From: JBFWUW01 sp050247075
GTDB taxonomy: Bacteria; Planctomycetota; Planctomycetia; Pirellulales; JBFWUW01
Reading direction: 5' to 3'
Assembly (NCBI GenBank): GCA_050247075.1
Contig: JBFWUW010000066.1
Span: 1-39,599, forward strand
Length of the DNA stretch: 39,599 nt
This document shows, one piece after another, positions 25,154 to 33,924 of this stretch (its first letter is position 1; every line of letters begins with the position of its first letter). The position numbers and the translations under genes are program-made. Under the pieces are notes generated by a model. It did not search any database. It was not told the DNA's origin and was given only the letters and a program-made list of their open reading frames with translations.

Positions 25154-25654
25154 TCACTTTTCTTTCTCCGCCAACATAAACTGCCGCAGCCGCTCGCGTG
25201 CTCGTGAAACGCGAGACAAGATCGTGCCGATCGGGCAACGCATTTCCTCGGCGGCTTCTTGGTGTGTTAATTCTCCCACGACGACCAGCAATAGAGCTTC
25301 TCGCAGTTCCTTGGGCAGCCGGTTCAAGGCGCGTTGCATTTCGTCGGTATAGTCATCTTGAGTCGGGTCGGGAGGCTGTGTGGCAATGTCGTCCGAAAGG
25401 TCTGCCCGCAACACGCTGGGCAAGCGGCGACGGCGCCAACGGTCGACCGAGCGACGGCGAAGGATGGCGATCAGCCACGCCCTTTCCCCCTCGCCCGGCC
25501 GAAACAAGGCCCGGCTCTTCCAGCACGAACGAAACGTTTCTTGCACTAAATCCTCGGCCTCGCCGCGATCTCCTACCATACGGAACGCGGTCCTGTACAG
25601 AACCGCGCCGTGGTCGGTGACCAGTCGATCAAATTCAGCCTCGGACAGCGCCAA
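25154..25654 (-). CDS. ECF-type RNA polymerase sigma factor
   Basis: Directs RNA polymerase to a small regulon. I choose TTG 25654 because AGGAGG lies 6 nt upstream; GTG 25660 is too close, and TTG 25693 would add 13 residues. The 166-residue product has sigma region 2 (EFDRLVTDHGAVLYRTAFRMVGDRGEAEDLVQETF, then AWLIAILRRRSVDRWRRRR). Region 4 is ALNRLPKELREALLLVVVGELTHQEAAEEM followed by the helix-turn-helix CPIGTILSRVSRARERL. There is no extra C-terminal domain. The downstream VWA protein is the likely regulator. Confidence 0.92.
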   Translation of the reverse strand: MALSEAEFDRLVTDHGAVLYRTAFRMVGDRGEAEDLVQETFRSCWKSRALFRPGEGERAWLIAILRRRSVDRWRRRRLPSVLRADLSDDIATQPPDPTQDDYTDEMQRALNRLPKELREALLLVVVGELTHQEAAEEMRCPIGTILSRVSRARERLRQFMLAEKEK

Positions 25655-25893
25655 ACCCACCCTCCTCTCGGTGAGAAAGGGGCCTGCCAGCAAACAACGT
25701 AACGCATCGCCACCAGGTTATTCGTACAGGCAGGCCCGCAATATTCCCTGGAATTCAGAACCGCGAAACTCTGGCTCTGGCAGACACAGCCATCAAGTAG
25801 TAAACGTGGACTCGAACAGTCCACAGGCTTCATCTTATTCGGCGTCGCAACGTTAATCCACCACGTGGGTTACCTGCACTGGACTGACATGCT

Positions 25894-25918
25894 TGCAGGA
25901 GGCGATGCCATCGCCGAT
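25894..25918 (+). repeat. REP family A, single copy
   Basis: Plus-oriented copy with GCAG in place of GTAG and a changed loop (GGCGAT-GCC-ATCGCC). It lies 37 bp past the stop of the channel-like gene. Confidence 0.8.
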
Positions 25919-25955
25919 CACCATGCGGCAGCCCCCTCTAAGAGCGATTCAGCAG

Positions 25956-26834
25956 CTAGAAACGCCACCCAAAACCGGCATTGGTAAAGAAACGGGCCGA
26001 AGCGTCATTCAGCCCCCAGCCCACGCGCACACCCAGTTCCAGATTGGGCGTCAGCAAAACGTGTGGGCCAGTGCTGAAGTAGTGCTGCGACTTGCCATCG
26101 GCCAGCCCGCTGGGGATGTTGCCAAAGTACTCGATATGGCCGTTCCAACGCTCGCCAAATGGCACACGCAACACGGTCGAGGGGCTCCAAGTGACAAAAT
26201 GGTCGTCCCCCTCGCGGTCGGTGGCAAAACGGACGGCCGAATCAAGCTTCCACTCATGGGGAAGTTCCCATCCCCAGACGTAAGTGGCCGACATCTCGGT
26301 GGCGTCTTCCTCTCCGCTCGTGGGCGTAAAGCCTTGCACAACAAAACTGCTCTCTGGCAGCCAATCTTGCTGCCGAGTAGCCACGATCTTGAAACCATAC
26401 AACGTTCGCGATTCACGCGGCAATCCCCCAACGCCGAGATCTTCATCCGGTCCTCCGATGGAGGAGACAGGATTGCCTCCGCCCACCTCCATATTCCAAC
26501 CGACGCGCAGTTCGATCCATTCGTTCAGCCCGTAACGGCCCAGAATCTCGGGATAGCTATGCGCGCTGGGGCGATGCCCCCGGTCGATGAAAGAGTACGC
26601 CGACTCCAATACAAACCGCCCTTGGCCGACCGTGGGAGTCGAAGGCGTGAACGAGTCACGGTCGGTCTCGATATGATCCTCGAACCGGCTTTCCGCTTCA
26701 CTCGACTCGCTTTCTTGGGCGCGAACCTTGCCCGACTCATCGTGTGGCCAGAACGTGCCCGCCATCATCGTTGTGGCACCAATCACCAACTTCAAAAGGC
26801 ATGTTCGAAGGTGATGGGTGAATGGCTCGTTCAT
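25956..26834 (-). CDS. outer-membrane channel-like protein (MetA-pathway phenol degradation family)
   Basis: A 292-residue exported protein with a hydrophobic start (LLKLVIGATTMMAGTF). HIETDRDSFTPSTPTVGQGRFVLESAYSF follows, the entry motif of the PF13557-type 'transporter' proteins frequent in Planctomycetes. Repeated amphipathic strands (WIELRVGWNMEVGG, LDSAVRFATDREGDDHFV, LELGVRVGWGLND) and a terminal aromatic residue (GFGWRF) fit an outer-membrane beta-barrel. The family name comes from one pathway and does not show the substrate. A TTGGAC-N17-CATACA pair upstream is a plausible promoter. Confidence 0.82.
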   Translation of the reverse strand: MNEPFTHHLRTCLLKLVIGATTMMAGTFWPHDESGKVRAQESESSEAESRFEDHIETDRDSFTPSTPTVGQGRFVLESAYSFIDRGHRPSAHSYPEILGRYGLNEWIELRVGWNMEVGGGNPVSSIGGPDEDLGVGGLPRESRTLYGFKIVATRQQDWLPESSFVVQGFTPTSGEEDATEMSATYVWGWELPHEWKLDSAVRFATDREGDDHFVTWSPSTVLRVPFGERWNGHIEYFGNIPSGLADGKSQHYFSTGPHVLLTPNLELGVRVGWGLNDASARFFTNAGFGWRF

Positions 26835-26879
26835 GGGGCTGTTGCAACACTTTGTCGAAAGTGGCGGAAAGGCGGCTTA

Positions 26880-26908
26880 TGTATGCTTTGTCGGTTCGTC
26901 CGGTCCAA
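26880..26908 (-). promoter_or_regulatory. candidate sigma-70-type promoter of the channel-like gene
   Basis: On the minus strand TTGGAC (26908-26903) and CATACA (26885-26880) are spaced by 17 bp, giving a leader of about 40 nt to ATG 26834. Both boxes are imperfect. Confidence 0.35.
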
Positions 26909-27041
26909 TCCTTAACGGACTTGCCGATTATGACGAATAGAAGGGCTAAGCCGCGCAGAGTAGCCGTTGGCGAGCGTCGTCAGGAGGAACATGCTGCTAC
27001 GAGCATGGTGAAGCGGCCGCCGATGTCATTTCAACCAGCGG

Positions 27042-29513
27042 CTAGGTTCCATTGGCCGATTCCGCGGCAATCTGCTGATAGCGCTGAATGGCTCGGTCAT
27101 AGGCCGCGCGGGCGGCGGGACGCTCTTCCTCCGCGATATGCCGGTGGCGGGCGTCCCACAATTGTTCAATCACTTCGGCACACCACCGGGCACTGTTTCG
27201 CGACGCCCTGATGGGCTGGCCGGCCACCACGACATTGACTGGATTCGTATGCAACTGCGGAAATTGGCGCAGCGCGACCCAACTGCTGCCGCCGATATCT
27301 ATGTCGAATTCCAAGCGATGCGTCTGTCCGTCGGCCGGCACTATTTGGCTTGCGACCGGTTGCCCGTTGACGACCAGCTCGACCAGTCGCTCGCCCCCGG
27401 CCACCGTATCCCCAGACCGCGGCGCGTGCAGTTGAACCGTATCACCTTGCATGCGACGGCCAACGGCGGCCGATTCCGTTCCATAAGCCACCCCCAAAGG
27501 CGTGCTGGGGGCGAAGGCGACTTCCGCCTTGACCGAGACTTGTCCCGGTTTGGCCAGTTCCACGGTGCCTTCGCCGGGGCGCACGCTGCCCACGCTAAAG
27601 TCCAAGGCGTGCGCGTACCCGTCGGAGACGTAAGAGCGCCCCTGAGCCAGGCCTTGGCACCACTCGGCAAAGTCGATCTGTTCAACCTGCCCCAACCGCA
27701 CGTAAACGCGGCCCTGGCCGACGCGGCGGCTGCTCATGCACGGAAAGTCGGTCTCGCCGCTCACCTTGAGCGGAAAGCCGCAGTTCATCAGGTGATACCA
27801 GGTGTTCCACTCCGGAATGCGGGCCGTGTCCATGGCGCTGATGAAGTCGCAAACTCCCTCGGCGGTACTGACGCAAATCTCCAGCGCGCCGCCGCCGTTC
27901 ATATTGGGGATAGCCAGATTCGGCAGCCGGTCGGCCGCGCGATTCATGCTGGCGATGAGCTCCGTTTCGCTCAGTTCACCATTCTTGTCGCCGTCGGCTG
28001 CGGTAAATGTCTCTGGCAGCAATGCCTCGGCTGTTTCGGCCGCGGCCAAGGTGCCACTTTGGTCTTGGTCCCAGCGAACCAGCAGCAGCTTCGCGCCAAT
28101 CTCTGGGTGGACATGCAAAGCTGAGTGCGGGTAGCCCGTCACTCCGCCTTGGTCCTTGCACCACTTGAGGACGGGCACCGTCCAAGTCGGCCAGCCTTTT
28201 TCCTTCGTTCCCTCTGAACCGGGATAGGTCTGCTCCTTCAGATTCAGCAGACAGACATGCCCCAATGCTTGCGAGCCAAATCCGCTGATCTCAAGATCGT
28301 ACTTAAGCAGCGTCAACGGCTGGCTGATATCGGCGGCCATGGGGTTGAAGAACTGTCGCTGAAACTCGTAGCACGGTCCCCATGTCAGAACGCAGCCAAC
28401 ATTCAGCCCTTCGCCTTTGACCTGCGCAAACATATCCTCGGGCCGCACTCCCTTTGTCGGTTGGTCGTAATGCGAGCAGCCGGCTCCGTGGATATGGTGG
28501 TCGCCACAATAGAACCCATACTGCATGGGATTCACCCAGCGCTGTGGCTTGAGCGTCAGTTCCGCCGGGCCTTTGGCGGGCACCTCATACTCTGTTTGCA
28601 GATCGAGATACTCCGGCCCGCGGCAATACTCAACGATGAATTTGCCCGGCGGCAGCAGCACCGTTTCGCCATTGTGGCGGTAGATCTGCGGTTGAAAGAA
28701 CAAATCGGGTGCCAACCGCTTGGCTTGCGGTGGATAGACGCGGCCAGCGTTGTCCCGAATGGTCAGCCGCGCGGCGGTCGGCTGATCGTCGGTATCAAGT
28801 ATCGACAGCATCACGGGTATCGCCGGCCGCACATCGAACAGCACCGGCACTTCCGCGCGAAAGCCAATATCCTGCGTACCTTGGCCAACATTGAACTCCA
28901 ACGTCGCTTCGCGCTTGCCGGCTTCGCTGCTGGAAACCAAGGCAATGGCGTATTCGGCTTCCAGGCCGCTAAGATTGCGGGCCAGCGGCGGCGATTGAAA
29001 CATGGCCACCTGCAAGAACCGGTCGGTCCGGCCCGTCACGTTTTCGTTGTCGTTCAACTCCGTCTGGGCTTGCCGCCCCAATATCCCCAGCGCAGCGCCG
29101 GCGTACACGGGTCCCGCCTGCGGGCTTTCAATCGCCAGCGGCGAGGCAACCGTACCGTGGTTGATGACTTTGACCAACAACGGCGTGAAGCCCCATTGTT
29201 GCAGAATTGGCTTGCCCGGCCCGCGTTGCACCTTGACCCGCAACTCGGGGTTGATGGATACGACAAACGTGATCTTCGGATCGAGCAGTTTCTGCAACAG
29301 GGCGGCGTCACGCGCCTGGCCCGCGCGGTCCAGCTTCTCGACGAGTTCGGCGGGAAGGGGCGTGCCCAAGAACTCCAAAGCCTCCACCAGGCGGGTGATA
29401 TTCGCCGCCAAGGGTTGCCCCTCGACACCGTTGACGCGTTCGACCTCTTGGCCGAAGGAAGCCGCGGTCAGGCATAACAACGGAATCAGGGGCATCAAAT
29501 GGCGGACAAGCAT
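27042..29513 (-). CDS. exported CehA/McbA-type metallohydrolase with EF-hand loops
   Basis: An 823-residue secreted protein (signal peptide MLVRHLMPLIPLLCLTAASFG). The N-terminal half is beta-rich. The PHP-like metallohydrolase part starts near 335 with FYCGDHHIHGAGCSHYDQP, whose HHIH is the expected metal-binding cluster, and continues with TGYPHSALHVHPEIG. Two EF-hand-like calcium loops, DQDQSGTLAAAE and DGDKNGELSETE (about 478-525), sit inside or next to this domain. McbA and CehA are carbaryl hydrolases, but planctomycete relatives have no known substrate. The start has a weak AGGG site. It precedes no obvious partner. Confidence 0.84.
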   Translation of the reverse strand: MLVRHLMPLIPLLCLTAASFGQEVERVNGVEGQPLAANITRLVEALEFLGTPLPAELVEKLDRAGQARDAALLQKLLDPKITFVVSINPELRVKVQRGPGKPILQQWGFTPLLVKVINHGTVASPLAIESPQAGPVYAGAALGILGRQAQTELNDNENVTGRTDRFLQVAMFQSPPLARNLSGLEAEYAIALVSSSEAGKREATLEFNVGQGTQDIGFRAEVPVLFDVRPAIPVMLSILDTDDQPTAARLTIRDNAGRVYPPQAKRLAPDLFFQPQIYRHNGETVLLPPGKFIVEYCRGPEYLDLQTEYEVPAKGPAELTLKPQRWVNPMQYGFYCGDHHIHGAGCSHYDQPTKGVRPEDMFAQVKGEGLNVGCVLTWGPCYEFQRQFFNPMAADISQPLTLLKYDLEISGFGSQALGHVCLLNLKEQTYPGSEGTKEKGWPTWTVPVLKWCKDQGGVTGYPHSALHVHPEIGAKLLLVRWDQDQSGTLAAAETAEALLPETFTAADGDKNGELSETELIASMNRAADRLPNLAIPNMNGGGALEICVSTAEGVCDFISAMDTARIPEWNTWYHLMNCGFPLKVSGETDFPCMSSRRVGQGRVYVRLGQVEQIDFAEWCQGLAQGRSYVSDGYAHALDFSVGSVRPGEGTVELAKPGQVSVKAEVAFAPSTPLGVAYGTESAAVGRRMQGDTVQLHAPRSGDTVAGGERLVELVVNGQPVASQIVPADGQTHRLEFDIDIGGSSWVALRQFPQLHTNPVNVVVAGQPIRASRNSARWCAEVIEQLWDARHRHIAEEERPAARAAYDRAIQRYQQIAAESANGT

Positions 29514-29546
29514 GCGACACCCTGGGCGACTATTGCTGTCTGGCTG

Positions 29547-30992
29547 TTAGGCCATGATCTCGTGGATCGGTTCGGCACCCATGCCGACCGGATGGGGACG
29601 GTTGAGGCGGTCTGGCACGCGGGCTTCGGGACCAATGCCCAACAGCTCGTAGATCGTGGCACAAATCTCGGTGGAACTAACTGGCCGGTCTTTGACGTAG
29701 GCCGCCGTGGCATCGGATGCGCCTACTACCGCGCCGCCACGGATGCCGGCCCCGGCCAGCATGCTCCCGTAGCAGAAGGTCCAATGGTCGCGGCCGGCAT
29801 TGCCGTTGACCTTGGGAGTGCGGCCCATTTCGCTGGTGACGACGACCAAGGTCTCGTCCAGCAGTCCGCGTGACTCCAAGTCTTCCAAGAGGGCCGTGTA
29901 GACCTGGTCGAAGACCGGCAGCTTGTTCTCTTTCAGAATGCTGAAGTTCTTTTGATGCGTGTCCCAGGCGTCGTAGTCGATCAACACCGGAGTCGAGTAA
30001 AGATCGAAAGTCACATTGACGAACTGCACGCCGCGCTCGATCAGCCGCCGCGCCACGAGAGCGCTGTTTCCGAACAACGAGTTGCCGTAACGCTCGACCA
30101 GCGCCGCAGGCTCACGGTCGAGGTCGAAGGCATCAACCATTTTGGAGGCCCCCAGCAGGCCGAAGGCTTTTTGCTGGGTTTCGCTGTAGCGATCAATTTC
30201 GCCCGCCGCGTCGAGCCGGCGGTGTTCGTCGTCGATCTGCCTCAGCAGGCTCTTGCGCAGGTTGAAGCGATCGATGGTCATTTCGTCCGGCAGCGTGGTA
30301 TCGGCTAATAGGGGCCGTCCGCGAACGGTCTTGGGAGAACCGGCCGCGGCGGTCAGGCCGGCGTCCATGCTCGGTACGCATTCGGTGGTAAAGGCATCGT
30401 AGCGCTTTCCCAAGAACCCGCCGTAAGGGCCGGCCCGGCGAAACGCCTGGCCCCACCCCAGCCAGTTGGGCATGTAGACATAGGCCGGCAGATCATCGGG
30501 ATTGCTACTGCCGTTGAAGTACTCGCAGACCGATCCCATGCTGGGGGGATCGTTGTCGGTGGGATGCTGGTTCGGCGGCACGCCTTCGTAGCCGGTGTAA
30601 CTGGGCAGGCAGTTGTGGCAGCCGGCCTTGTGATTCAGCGAGCGAATCAACGCGGTGCGGTGCATCCATTGGGCAGTCAGCGGAAGATGCTCGCAAACCT
30701 GAATTCCCGGCACGTTCGTACTGATGGGAGAGAATTCCGTCTTCACGCCGGAAGGGGCGTTCAACTTTAGATCGTACATGTCTTGCGTGGCCGCCCCGCC
30801 CAGCAGGTACAGCACGATGACGCTCTTCGCTTTGCCCGGCCGCGTATGGCCCGCCTGTTGCGCGGCCATCAGCCTCTCCAGACTTAAGCCGCCGCCGAAG
30901 AAAGTCAGCGCGCCGGCGGCCAATGTTTCGCGGCGGGTCAGTCCATCGCAACAGCGACGCGGGCTGCCGAGCATTCGCAACAAGGATGCCAT
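29547..30992 (-). CDS. Tat-exported DUF1501 protein
   Basis: A 481-residue protein of the DUF1501 family, a sulfatase-fold group very common in Planctomycetes, often encoded beside cytochrome-type DUF1549/1553 genes; none is present here. ATG 30992 follows AGGAGG. LTRRETLAAGALTFFGGGLS (about 18-37) is a twin-arginine signal. Family motifs are VIVLYLLGGAATQDMYDLK, HRTALIRSLNHKAGCHN, NYLGWGQAFRR-like stretches, VTFDLYSTPVLIDYDAWDTHQKNF and VVVTSEMGRTPKVNGNAGRDHW. The molecular function is unknown; a hydrolase on sulfated or phosphorylated polymers is only a guess. It is transcribed in the same direction as the CehA-like gene, 33 bp before it. Confidence 0.9.
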   Translation of the reverse strand: MASLLRMLGSPRRCCDGLTRRETLAAGALTFFGGGLSLERLMAAQQAGHTRPGKAKSVIVLYLLGGAATQDMYDLKLNAPSGVKTEFSPISTNVPGIQVCEHLPLTAQWMHRTALIRSLNHKAGCHNCLPSYTGYEGVPPNQHPTDNDPPSMGSVCEYFNGSSNPDDLPAYVYMPNWLGWGQAFRRAGPYGGFLGKRYDAFTTECVPSMDAGLTAAAGSPKTVRGRPLLADTTLPDEMTIDRFNLRKSLLRQIDDEHRRLDAAGEIDRYSETQQKAFGLLGASKMVDAFDLDREPAALVERYGNSLFGNSALVARRLIERGVQFVNVTFDLYSTPVLIDYDAWDTHQKNFSILKENKLPVFDQVYTALLEDLESRGLLDETLVVVTSEMGRTPKVNGNAGRDHWTFCYGSMLAGAGIRGGAVVGASDATAAYVKDRPVSSTEICATIYELLGIGPEARVPDRLNRPHPVGMGAEPIHEIMA

Positions 30993-31207
30993 CCGATGGT
31001 TCCTCCTCAGGAGTACGAGCGGGCTGACGACTGGCCCCAAGTCAAACGCATCATAGTTAATTGATATATCGGCGGCAATGGTTGGCCGCGTTGCCGCGAA
31101 CGGCTTTTTGCTCGCCAGGCGCTGTTTGCGCGTGTTACCATAACGCGGTCTCTACACTGGGCGGTTTGATTTGCCTCTCGGATTCATTTGAAAACCGGAA
31201 ACATGAC

Positions 31208-32494
31208 ATGCGTCTGTCCTTGGCTATAGCGGTTGTCTGCGGCTTTTTGGTGTCGATCGACTCCCACGCCGCTACCATCATCCACGCCGGACGACTAATC
31301 GACGGGCGCGGCGACCAAACACGGAAAGAGATGTCGATCGTCATTGAGGACGGCCGCATCACCAAGGTGGCCGCCGGCTACTTGCCGCCCGGCGACGGCG
31401 ACACGCTCATCGACCTCAGCGATCAGACCGTGCTGCCCGGTTTGATGGACATGCACACCCATTTGATGTCGCAGCATTCCAAGGACTCGTACACCGAGCG
31501 GTTCTTCATGGAGCAAGCCGACTACGCCTTGCGCTCGACCACGTATGCCCGCATCACGCTGATGTCGGGATTTACGACCGTCCGCGACCTGGGCGACAAC
31601 GGTGTGAACTCGATCGCTTTGCGGAAGGCCATCGACCAGAGTTTCATCCCCGGCCCGCGAATTTTTACCTCGGGAAAGTCGCTGGCCACCACCGGCGGCC
31701 ATGCCGATCCCACGAACGCCCTGCGGGGGGACTTTCGCCGCGATGCTAGCCCCATTGAGGGCGTCATCAACGGCGTCGACGACGCCCGCAAGGCTGTCCG
31801 TCAGCGTTACAAGGATGGCTGTGACCTCATCAAGCTCACCGCCACGGGCGGAATTCTCAGCCTGGCGGCCAATGGGCAAAACCCGCAGTTCAGTCACGAG
31901 GAACTGCGGGCGGTGGTGCAAACCGCCAAGGATTACGGCATGACGGTGGCCGTACACGCGCACGGCACCGAGGGGATCAAACGGGCCGTGTTGGCAGGCG
32001 TCGACTCGATCGAGCATGGTACGTTTATGACGGATGAAGTGATCGAACTCATGATTCAACACGGCACTTATTGGGTTCCAACCAACATGGCCGGCGAGTG
32101 GGTCGCCGAGAAAGCCAAAGAGCCGGGCTATCTTCCGGAGATCGTGCGCCCGAAAGCGGCAGCAATTGGGCCGGTGATTAAAGCCACGTTTGCCAAAGCC
32201 CACGCCGCCGGCGTCAAGATTGCCTTTGGTACCGACAGCGGCGTCTCGCCCCATGGTGAGAACGCTCACGAATTTGAACTGATGGTGGCCGGCGGCATGG
32301 CCCCCATGAAAGCCATTCAATCGGCCACGTTGGAGGCATCCAAGCTGTTGCGCATTGACGACCGCCTCGGTACGATTGAAGCGGGTAAGATCGCCGATGT
32401 GATCGCGGTCAAAGGCAATCCCTTGGAAGACATTCGCATTCTGCGAACGGTCGGCTTTGTGATGAAGGAAGGAACAATCTACAAGGGGCCGTGA
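31208..32494 (+). CDS. exported amidohydrolase (imidazolonepropionase/prolidase-like)
   Basis: A 428-residue secreted metal-dependent hydrolase starting at ATG 31208 with signal peptide MRLSLAIAVVCGFLVSIDSHA; the upstream frame from 31061 is rejected for that reason. All metal-site residues of the amidohydrolase superfamily are visible: H83-T-H85, the lysine to be carboxylated (K209 in DLIKLTATGG), H250/H252 in VHAHG, H270 in IEHGT and D343 in GTDSG. Relatives cleave Xaa-Pro dipeptides or similar amides; the exact substrate cannot be read. Only a weak ribosome site is seen. The ceramidase-like gene follows after 15 bp, so they are an operon. Confidence 0.9.
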   Translation: MRLSLAIAVVCGFLVSIDSHAATIIHAGRLIDGRGDQTRKEMSIVIEDGRITKVAAGYLPPGDGDTLIDLSDQTVLPGLMDMHTHLMSQHSKDSYTERFFMEQADYALRSTTYARITLMSGFTTVRDLGDNGVNSIALRKAIDQSFIPGPRIFTSGKSLATTGGHADPTNALRGDFRRDASPIEGVINGVDDARKAVRQRYKDGCDLIKLTATGGILSLAANGQNPQFSHEELRAVVQTAKDYGMTVAVHAHGTEGIKRAVLAGVDSIEHGTFMTDEVIELMIQHGTYWVPTNMAGEWVAEKAKEPGYLPEIVRPKAAAIGPVIKATFAKAHAAGVKIAFGTDSGVSPHGENAHEFELMVAGGMAPMKAIQSATLEASKLLRIDDRLGTIEAGKIADVIAVKGNPLEDIRILRTVGFVMKEGTIYKGP

Positions 32495-32509
32495 TTTCAG
32501 GAGCAAACC

Positions 32510-33874
32510 ATGCCGCAGCAACTATTGGCCGGTGCCGCCACAAGCAACATCACGCCCAGATTGGGCATCTCGATCAATGGCAATCTGCGCGACGGCACCG
32601 CCTTGCAGATACACGACGAACTGCACGCCCGCTGCCTGGTGCTGGATAACGGCGTCGAACGGATCGGCCTGGTGGTGGTCGATTCGTGCGCGGTCCCTGG
32701 CGAAATCCATGAGGCCGCCAAGCATCTGGTCCACGGCAATACCAGCTTTCCCATCGACCGTATCATCATCTCGGCCACGCATACGCACAGCGCGCCGACC
32801 GTGACGGGCGTCTTTCAAAGCGATCCCGATTTGGAGTATCAAGAGTTCTTGACGTTGCGGATTGCCGATGGATTGCGGCGGGCCATCAACAATCTGCGGC
32901 CCGCCCGCGTCGCTTGGGCCGTGGGAAGCGAACCAACACAGGTCTTCAATCGCCGTTGGAAAAAGAGGCCCGGCACCATTCCGGCCGATCCCTTCGGCGG
33001 TACGTCCGACCTGGTGCAGATGAATCCGTCGCGCGGCAGTGACGACCTGCTAGAGCCATCTGGCCCAATCGACCCCGATGTGACCTTGCTGTCGGTGCAA
33101 GACGCGCATGGCAAGCCGCTGGCGCTGTTCGCCAATTACTCGCTGCATTACGTGGGGGATGTCGGGCCGGGGCACGTTTCGGCCGATTATTTCGCCGCCT
33201 TCTCCGACCGCATGCAGCAGTTGCTACAGGCCGACAGGCTTGATCCCCCCTTTGTGGCCATGATGTCCAACGGGACCAGCGGCAACATCAACAACGTTAA
33301 TTTTCGGGTGGCGGGCGGAGCAGCGACGCCCCCCTACACGCGGATCAAATCCGTCGCCTACACGGTGGCCGACGCCGCGTTTCAGGCACTGCAATCGGCC
33401 GAATATCACGATTGGGTTCCTATTGCCATGCGCGAGGCCCGCCTGACGCTAGGCCGCAGGCTGCCGGCCCCCGCTGAAGTCGATCGCGCCAAGTTCATTT
33501 TGGAGCAAGCCAAGCCCGGCCCGCTGGCCACGCTGGAAGAAGCCTATGCACGCGAAACGTACATCATGGCAGACCTTCCGCCAACCATCGAGACGGTCAT
33601 CCAAGCCGCCCGCATCGGTGAATTGGGCATCGTCACACTGCCTTGTGAAACATTCGTCGAGACGGGCCTGGCGATCAAGGCGGCCAGCCCCTTCAAGCCC
33701 ACGCTGGCGATTTCGCTCGCGAACGACTACGCCGGTTATTTGCCGACCGTCGAGCATCATCGGCTAGGCGGATACGAAACATGGCGGGCACGTTCCAGCT
33801 TTTTGGAAGTCGAGGCCGAGCCGAAGATTCGCGGCAAACTGTTGGAGATGTTGGCGGAGGTGGAGAGAGGATGA
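32510..33874 (+). CDS. neutral/alkaline non-lysosomal ceramidase-like protein
   Basis: A 454-residue protein of the neutral-ceramidase N-terminal domain family, which includes amide-bond hydrolases with a zinc site. LLAGAATSNITPRLGI, VLVLDNGVERIGLVVVDSC-like strands, ISATHTHSAPTVTG (zinc-ligand histidines), NYSLHYVGDVGPGHVSADYFAAF and MSNGTSGNINN fit this group. Many bacterial members are not ceramidases. It has no signal peptide, unlike the upstream amidohydrolase, so it is probably cytosolic. AGGAG lies 7 nt before ATG 32510. It shares a transcript with the upstream gene. Confidence 0.87.
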   Translation: MPQQLLAGAATSNITPRLGISINGNLRDGTALQIHDELHARCLVLDNGVERIGLVVVDSCAVPGEIHEAAKHLVHGNTSFPIDRIIISATHTHSAPTVTGVFQSDPDLEYQEFLTLRIADGLRRAINNLRPARVAWAVGSEPTQVFNRRWKKRPGTIPADPFGGTSDLVQMNPSRGSDDLLEPSGPIDPDVTLLSVQDAHGKPLALFANYSLHYVGDVGPGHVSADYFAAFSDRMQQLLQADRLDPPFVAMMSNGTSGNINNVNFRVAGGAATPPYTRIKSVAYTVADAAFQALQSAEYHDWVPIAMREARLTLGRRLPAPAEVDRAKFILEQAKPGPLATLEEAYARETYIMADLPPTIETVIQAARIGELGIVTLPCETFVETGLAIKAASPFKPTLAISLANDYAGYLPTVEHHRLGGYETWRARSSFLEVEAEPKIRGKLLEMLAEVERG

Positions 33875-33897
33875 AGGATAAAGGCAAACGCGTCGCC

Positions 33898-33922
33898 TGT
33901 AGGAGGCGATTCCATCGCCGAT
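33898..33922 (+). repeat. REP family A, single copy
   Basis: Full consensus copy filling the gap between the convergent ends of the ceramidase-like and kinase genes. Confidence 0.92.
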
Positions 33923-33924
33923 CC

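Noticed and set aside
26835..27041. Insertion-sequence remnant between the channel-like and CehA-like genes
   Set aside because: No transposase-like translation or terminal inverted repeats could be found; only a candidate promoter is supported.
28257..29477. 406-codon plus-strand frame antisense to the CehA-like gene
   Set aside because: Shadow frame; the minus-strand protein has a signal peptide, HHIH motif and EF-hands.
31295..32521. 408-codon minus-strand frame antisense to the amidohydrolase
   Set aside because: The plus-strand gene has all superfamily metal ligands; the antisense frame has no family features.
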